Assembly: GCA_003224515.1 (NCBI GenBank)
Contig: QHZC01000500.1
Span: 1,345-8,256, forward strand
Origin: Acidobacteriota bacterium
GTDB lineage: Bacteria > Acidobacteriota > Terriglobia > Acidiferrales > UBA7541
Length of the DNA: 6,912 bases
Direction of reading: 5' to 3'
Shown: positions 4,691 through 6,912 of the stretch, one piece after another
Layout: each line of letters starts with the position of its first letter
How positions within the stretch are numbered: the stretch's first letter is position 1
Notes under the pieces: generated by a model
What the model saw: only the letters and a program-made list of their open reading frames with translations
What the model was told of the DNA's origin: nothing
The model's database searches: none
Translations under genes and position numbers: made by a program

Positions 4691-5029
4691 ATCGCATACC
4701 TAGAGAAACGTCGATCGCCCAGGTATTCATTCATCGCGAGCGCTGAGCTGATCGATGAGAGAGCAGACGTCCGGATCGCTTCGCGAGTAAGTGAACTGAG
4801 TCTGCATGGTTGCTATTTGGATATGATGAATCCATTCCCCAAGGGAACGCTGGTGCTCGTGAAAATCTCCGCGGGGGAGGCGTTCTTCGAGGCCAAGTCC
4901 AAGATCATTTATTCGCAGCCGAATATGGGTGCTGGCGTGGTCTTCCTGCAAATCGAACCGAATTCGCAAGTGGCGCTGGAGCGCTGGCTGAATGGAGCGG
5001 AGAAGGACAATCAGAGGCAGGTAGGATAA
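4691..5029 (+). CDS. Small PilZ-domain protein, probable c-di-GMP receptor, non-canonical start
   Basis: A 112-residue single-domain PilZ protein if initiated at ATC 4691. Residues 7-11 (RRSPR, followed by YSF) give the RxxxR arm of the c-di-GMP site. SELSLHG at 34-40 gives the second motif (D/N-x-S-x-x-G), with Glu35 replacing the usual Asp/Asn. The beta-barrel continues through LVLVKISAGEAFFEAKSKIIYSQ to MGAGVVFLQ near 77-85, followed by a short helix. The frame is open back to a TAG at 4661 but holds no ATG, GTG or TTG before TTG 4817 (codon 43), which would delete both ligand motifs. GGAGG 5 bases before the ATC, and a -10-like box further up, point to 4691. Either ATC really is used, an ATG was lost by a G-to-C change at 4693 (making a null or poorly expressed allele), or the base is a sequencing error. 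The protein is probably cytoplasmic; its partner is unknown. Confidence 0.75.
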   Translation: MAYLEKRRSPRYSFIASAELIDERADVRIASRVSELSLHGCYLDMMNPFPKGTLVLVKISAGEAFFEAKSKIIYSQPNMGAGVVFLQIEPNSQVALERWLNGAEKDNQRQVG

Positions 5030-5040
5030 TCCTGCTGGTG

Positions 5041-5061
5041 CAATGCGCGATGTGCGCGTTG
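5041..5061 (+). terminator. Possible terminator hairpin after the PilZ gene
   Basis: CAATGCGC (5041-5048) can pair with GCGCGTTG (5054-5061) over 8 bp with one G-U pair and a 5-base loop, 12 bases after the PilZ stop. The following GTTTGGTTAT is only moderately T-rich, so efficiency is doubtful. It lies in the convergent gap with the GMC gene (5030-5203), where I see nothing else. Confidence 0.35.
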
Positions 5062-5203
5062 GTTTGGTTATGAGTTAATCGGAGTAGCGCCGCCATCCCG
5101 GCGAACAATAAATAAAGATCTGGATCAGTGCGGGAGATCGCACGCGTCAAGAGCACGCGGAATGGGTGTCTGTGCGGATCAGAAGAGCGCGCACCGGGCA
5201 AGT

Positions 5204-6829
5204 TCAGATGGCGTTGCGCTTGAGCTCGGACATGAGGTAATCGCAGGCGCGGACGCAGAGAGCCATGATGGTGAGTGTGGGATTCTGGCAGGGATTTGAA
5301 GTGAAGCCGGAAGCGTCCATGACAAACAGGTTCTTGATGTCGTGGGTCTGCTGGAATTGATTGAGGACAGATTTTTTCGGGTCGGCGCCCATGCGGGCGA
5401 TGCCGGCTTCGTGGAGCGCCCAGCGCGGAGCGGAAGGATGAGCGTGGGTGCGAATGTTTTTTGCGCCGGCGGCTTCCAGCATTTCGCCGGCGGAGTCGCC
5501 CATGTCCTGGATCATGGCACGTTCGTTTTCACCGTCGGACATGTGAATTCTCAGGACGGGAATTCCGTGGGCGTCTTTGACGTTGGGGTCGAGCTCGACG
5601 AAATTGTCCCACCGGGGAAGGACTTCGCCGAAACCCGTAATATCAATGCTGGTGCGGGGCTCAAGAAGGGCTTTCTTGTAAGTTTCGCCGAACCCAGGAG
5701 CTTCCCAGTTGAATTCAGCGGAGGATCCGCCTTCGTAGCCGTAACCGCGGAGAAATTTCTTGTAAGGCGGGGTACTCGGCAGATTTCGGAACCGCGCGAT
5801 GTAGATACCCAGCGGCTTTTTGGGTCCGCCAAGAGAGGGCTTTGCGCCAAAGGCAGGAAACTCACCGCTGCCGCCTCCACTGCGGACATGCGCGGTAAGG
5901 TAGTGACCGAGGACGCCACTGGAATTGGCAAGACCCCTCGAATACTGGGGCGTAGCAGAATTGAGGAGGATTCGAACGGATTCCTGCGATTGCGCGCAGA
6001 GAATGACGGTGCGGGCGTAGATTTCTCGGGTCTGGCGCGTGTTGCGGTCAATGTAGAGAACGCCGCGGGCGCGGTTGCGATCGGAGTCCATCAGAACCTT
6101 GTAGACCATGGCGTTCGAAATGAGGGTGCAATTGCCGGTCGCGAGTGCGTCGGCAACAGTGGTGAAGGTGGAATTGAAATAAGAGTGCGTTACGCAGCCG
6201 CGTTCGCAGGGGCCGCAGTAGTGGCAGGGGCCGCGGCCGTTGATGGGCTTGGTAAGATTGGCGGAGCGCGCGGGCATGACGGTGCGGCCGAGCTTTTCCT
6301 TGACGCGATTGCGGAAGAGATTTTCCTGGCAGGTGAGCGGGACAGGTGGCTGGAATTGGCCGTCCGGGAGATGCTCGAGGCTTTCAGCGCTGCCGGTGAT
6401 TCCGACGCCGTAGCCGTCGAGGGAAGCTGATTTGAAATCCCAATCGCTAAAGCGGAGGCTGACGCGGCCCCAGACATTGGTGCGGCCACCGGTCATGCGC
6501 AAGCGGCCCATCCAGTCGAAGGGCTTGTCGGCGGGCGTCGTATAAGGCTCTTCGAGATCGTTGACGAACCAGTTGTAAGTGTATTCGTTGCAAACGCCAA
6601 ATTTGACTTGAATGGGGCGGGTTTTGCGGACAATTTCTTTGGCGCGGTTGCGGTACTTGAGTTCGAACGCAGGCTGGTGTTCGGTAAAATTCTTGTCGGA
6701 TTGCGGCCGACCGGCTTCCAGTAACGCGACCTTCAGGCCCGCTTCCGCAAGGCGCTTGCAGGCCCAGCCTCCGGAAGCGCCCGAACCGACAACGATGACA
6801 TCATAACCATGGTTTTTGTCTTGGGGCAT
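5204..6829 (-). CDS. GMC-family FAD-dependent oxidoreductase (dehydrogenase of sugars or alcohols)
   Basis: A 541-residue flavoprotein of the glucose-methanol-choline family, related to the large subunit of membrane-linked sugar/alcohol dehydrogenases. Residues 9-40 form the Rossmann FAD site (YDVIVVGSGASGG, ending ALLEAG). RMTGGRTNVWG at 111-121 is the second flavin contact. CHYCGPCERGC at 202-212 is a four-cysteine cluster. The C-terminal domain holds HEAGIARMG at 473-481 and VMDASGFTSNPCQNPTLTIMAL at 503-524, giving His473 and Asn516 as the expected catalytic pair. The substrate cannot be read from sequence. No signal peptide is seen; relatives are often exported with a Tat-bearing partner, which would lie beyond the right edge. 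Start choice: the ATG at 6829. An upstream GTG at 6865 would put the promoter inside the coding region. A segment usually found after residue 141 seems to be missing (see findings). Confidence 0.94.
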   Translation of the reverse strand: MPQDKNHGYDVIVVGSGASGGWACKRLAEAGLKVALLEAGRPQSDKNFTEHQPAFELKYRNRAKEIVRKTRPIQVKFGVCNEYTYNWFVNDLEEPYTTPADKPFDWMGRLRMTGGRTNVWGRVSLRFSDWDFKSASLDGYGVGITGSAESLEHLPDGQFQPPVPLTCQENLFRNRVKEKLGRTVMPARSANLTKPINGRGPCHYCGPCERGCVTHSYFNSTFTTVADALATGNCTLISNAMVYKVLMDSDRNRARGVLYIDRNTRQTREIYARTVILCAQSQESVRILLNSATPQYSRGLANSSGVLGHYLTAHVRSGGGSGEFPAFGAKPSLGGPKKPLGIYIARFRNLPSTPPYKKFLRGYGYEGGSSAEFNWEAPGFGETYKKALLEPRTSIDITGFGEVLPRWDNFVELDPNVKDAHGIPVLRIHMSDGENERAMIQDMGDSAGEMLEAAGAKNIRTHAHPSAPRWALHEAGIARMGADPKKSVLNQFQQTHDIKNLFVMDASGFTSNPCQNPTLTIMALCVRACDYLMSELKRNAI

Positions 6830-6849
6830 AGGATGAAAATCCGAAGCGA

Positions 6850-6878
6850 ATGCTAGCAAGCCCACGATGGCAGGTCAA
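6850..6878 (-). promoter_or_regulatory. Sigma70-like promoter of the GMC oxidoreductase gene
   Basis: Minus strand TTGACC (6878-6873), 17-base spacer, TAGCAT (6855-6850), which is 5/6 and 4/6 of consensus at ideal spacing. The start site would fall near 6843, about 14 bases before the ATG at 6829, supporting that start over the GTG at 6865. If real, the GMC gene has its own promoter and a very short leader with no obvious Shine-Dalgarno. Confidence 0.5.
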
Positions 6879-6912
6879 TCGAGGAAGAGAAAACGATTTG
6901 TGTTCTTCTTGT

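Noticed and set aside
3858..4730. Minus-strand open frame of 290 codons
   Set aside because: Its last third runs out of frame through the DoxX gene, and the rest has no recognisable domain; most likely chance openness.
4817..5029. TTG 4817 as the start of the PilZ gene
   Set aside because: It would remove the RxxxR and SxxG motifs and the first strands of the barrel, and it has no Shine-Dalgarno, unlike the GGAGG/ATC site at 4681-4693.
5342..6430. Plus-strand open frame of 362 codons
   Set aside because: It is the antisense shadow of the GMC oxidoreductase; low-complexity Ala/Gly/Val composition and no domain, whereas the minus strand has clear FAD and GMC motifs.

Overview
The window looks like a chromosomal segment of a GC-rich Gram-negative bacterium, most likely an acidobacterium. 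That placement is an inference from the gene types (a GMC oxidoreductase of the kind common there, an ECF sigma/anti-sigma pair with a zinc-finger anti-sigma, an acidobacterial-style PilZ protein). No rRNA or other phylogenetic marker is present. I see no phage, IS element, CRISPR array, tRNA or rRNA.

Layout: almost everything lies on the minus strand, so the biological order runs from high to low coordinates. (1) 6829-5204, minus: a flavin-dependent GMC oxidoreductase with a sigma70-like promoter just upstream. (2) 4691-5029, plus: a small PilZ-domain protein, convergent with the GMC gene, with a good Shine-Dalgarno but ATC where the start codon should be. (3) 4190-4690: about 500 bases with no convincing gene. 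(4) 4189-3749, minus: a DoxX-family membrane protein. (5) 3748-3213: a hairpin-rich non-coding stretch ending in what looks like an ECF-type promoter and structured 5' leader. (6) 3212-971, minus: a tight cluster of ECF sigma factor, membrane anti-sigma factor (4-base ATGA overlap) and a secreted CAP-domain protein (11-base gap). (7) 895-1, minus: a 19-codon leader peptide, a strong intrinsic terminator and the first 230 codons of a DAHP synthase (aroF) cut by the window edge.

The most interesting element is the aroF leader. A short reading frame with its own ribosome binding site encodes consecutive Tyr-Trp-Phe-Arg-Phe codons. Downstream segments can form mutually exclusive 1:2, 2:3 and 3:4 pairings, with 3:4 being a perfect terminator hairpin followed by a T-rich tract. 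This is the full layout of a ribosome-mediated transcription attenuator, apparently reading all three aromatic amino acids, in front of the first enzyme of their pathway.

The sigma/anti-sigma/CAP cluster looks like an envelope-stress or surface-signalling unit: the anti-sigma has a cytoplasmic zinc-binding motif, one membrane helix and an extracytoplasmic region resembling a TonB C-terminal domain. No terminator is visible between the CAP gene and the aroF leader, so read-through is possible.
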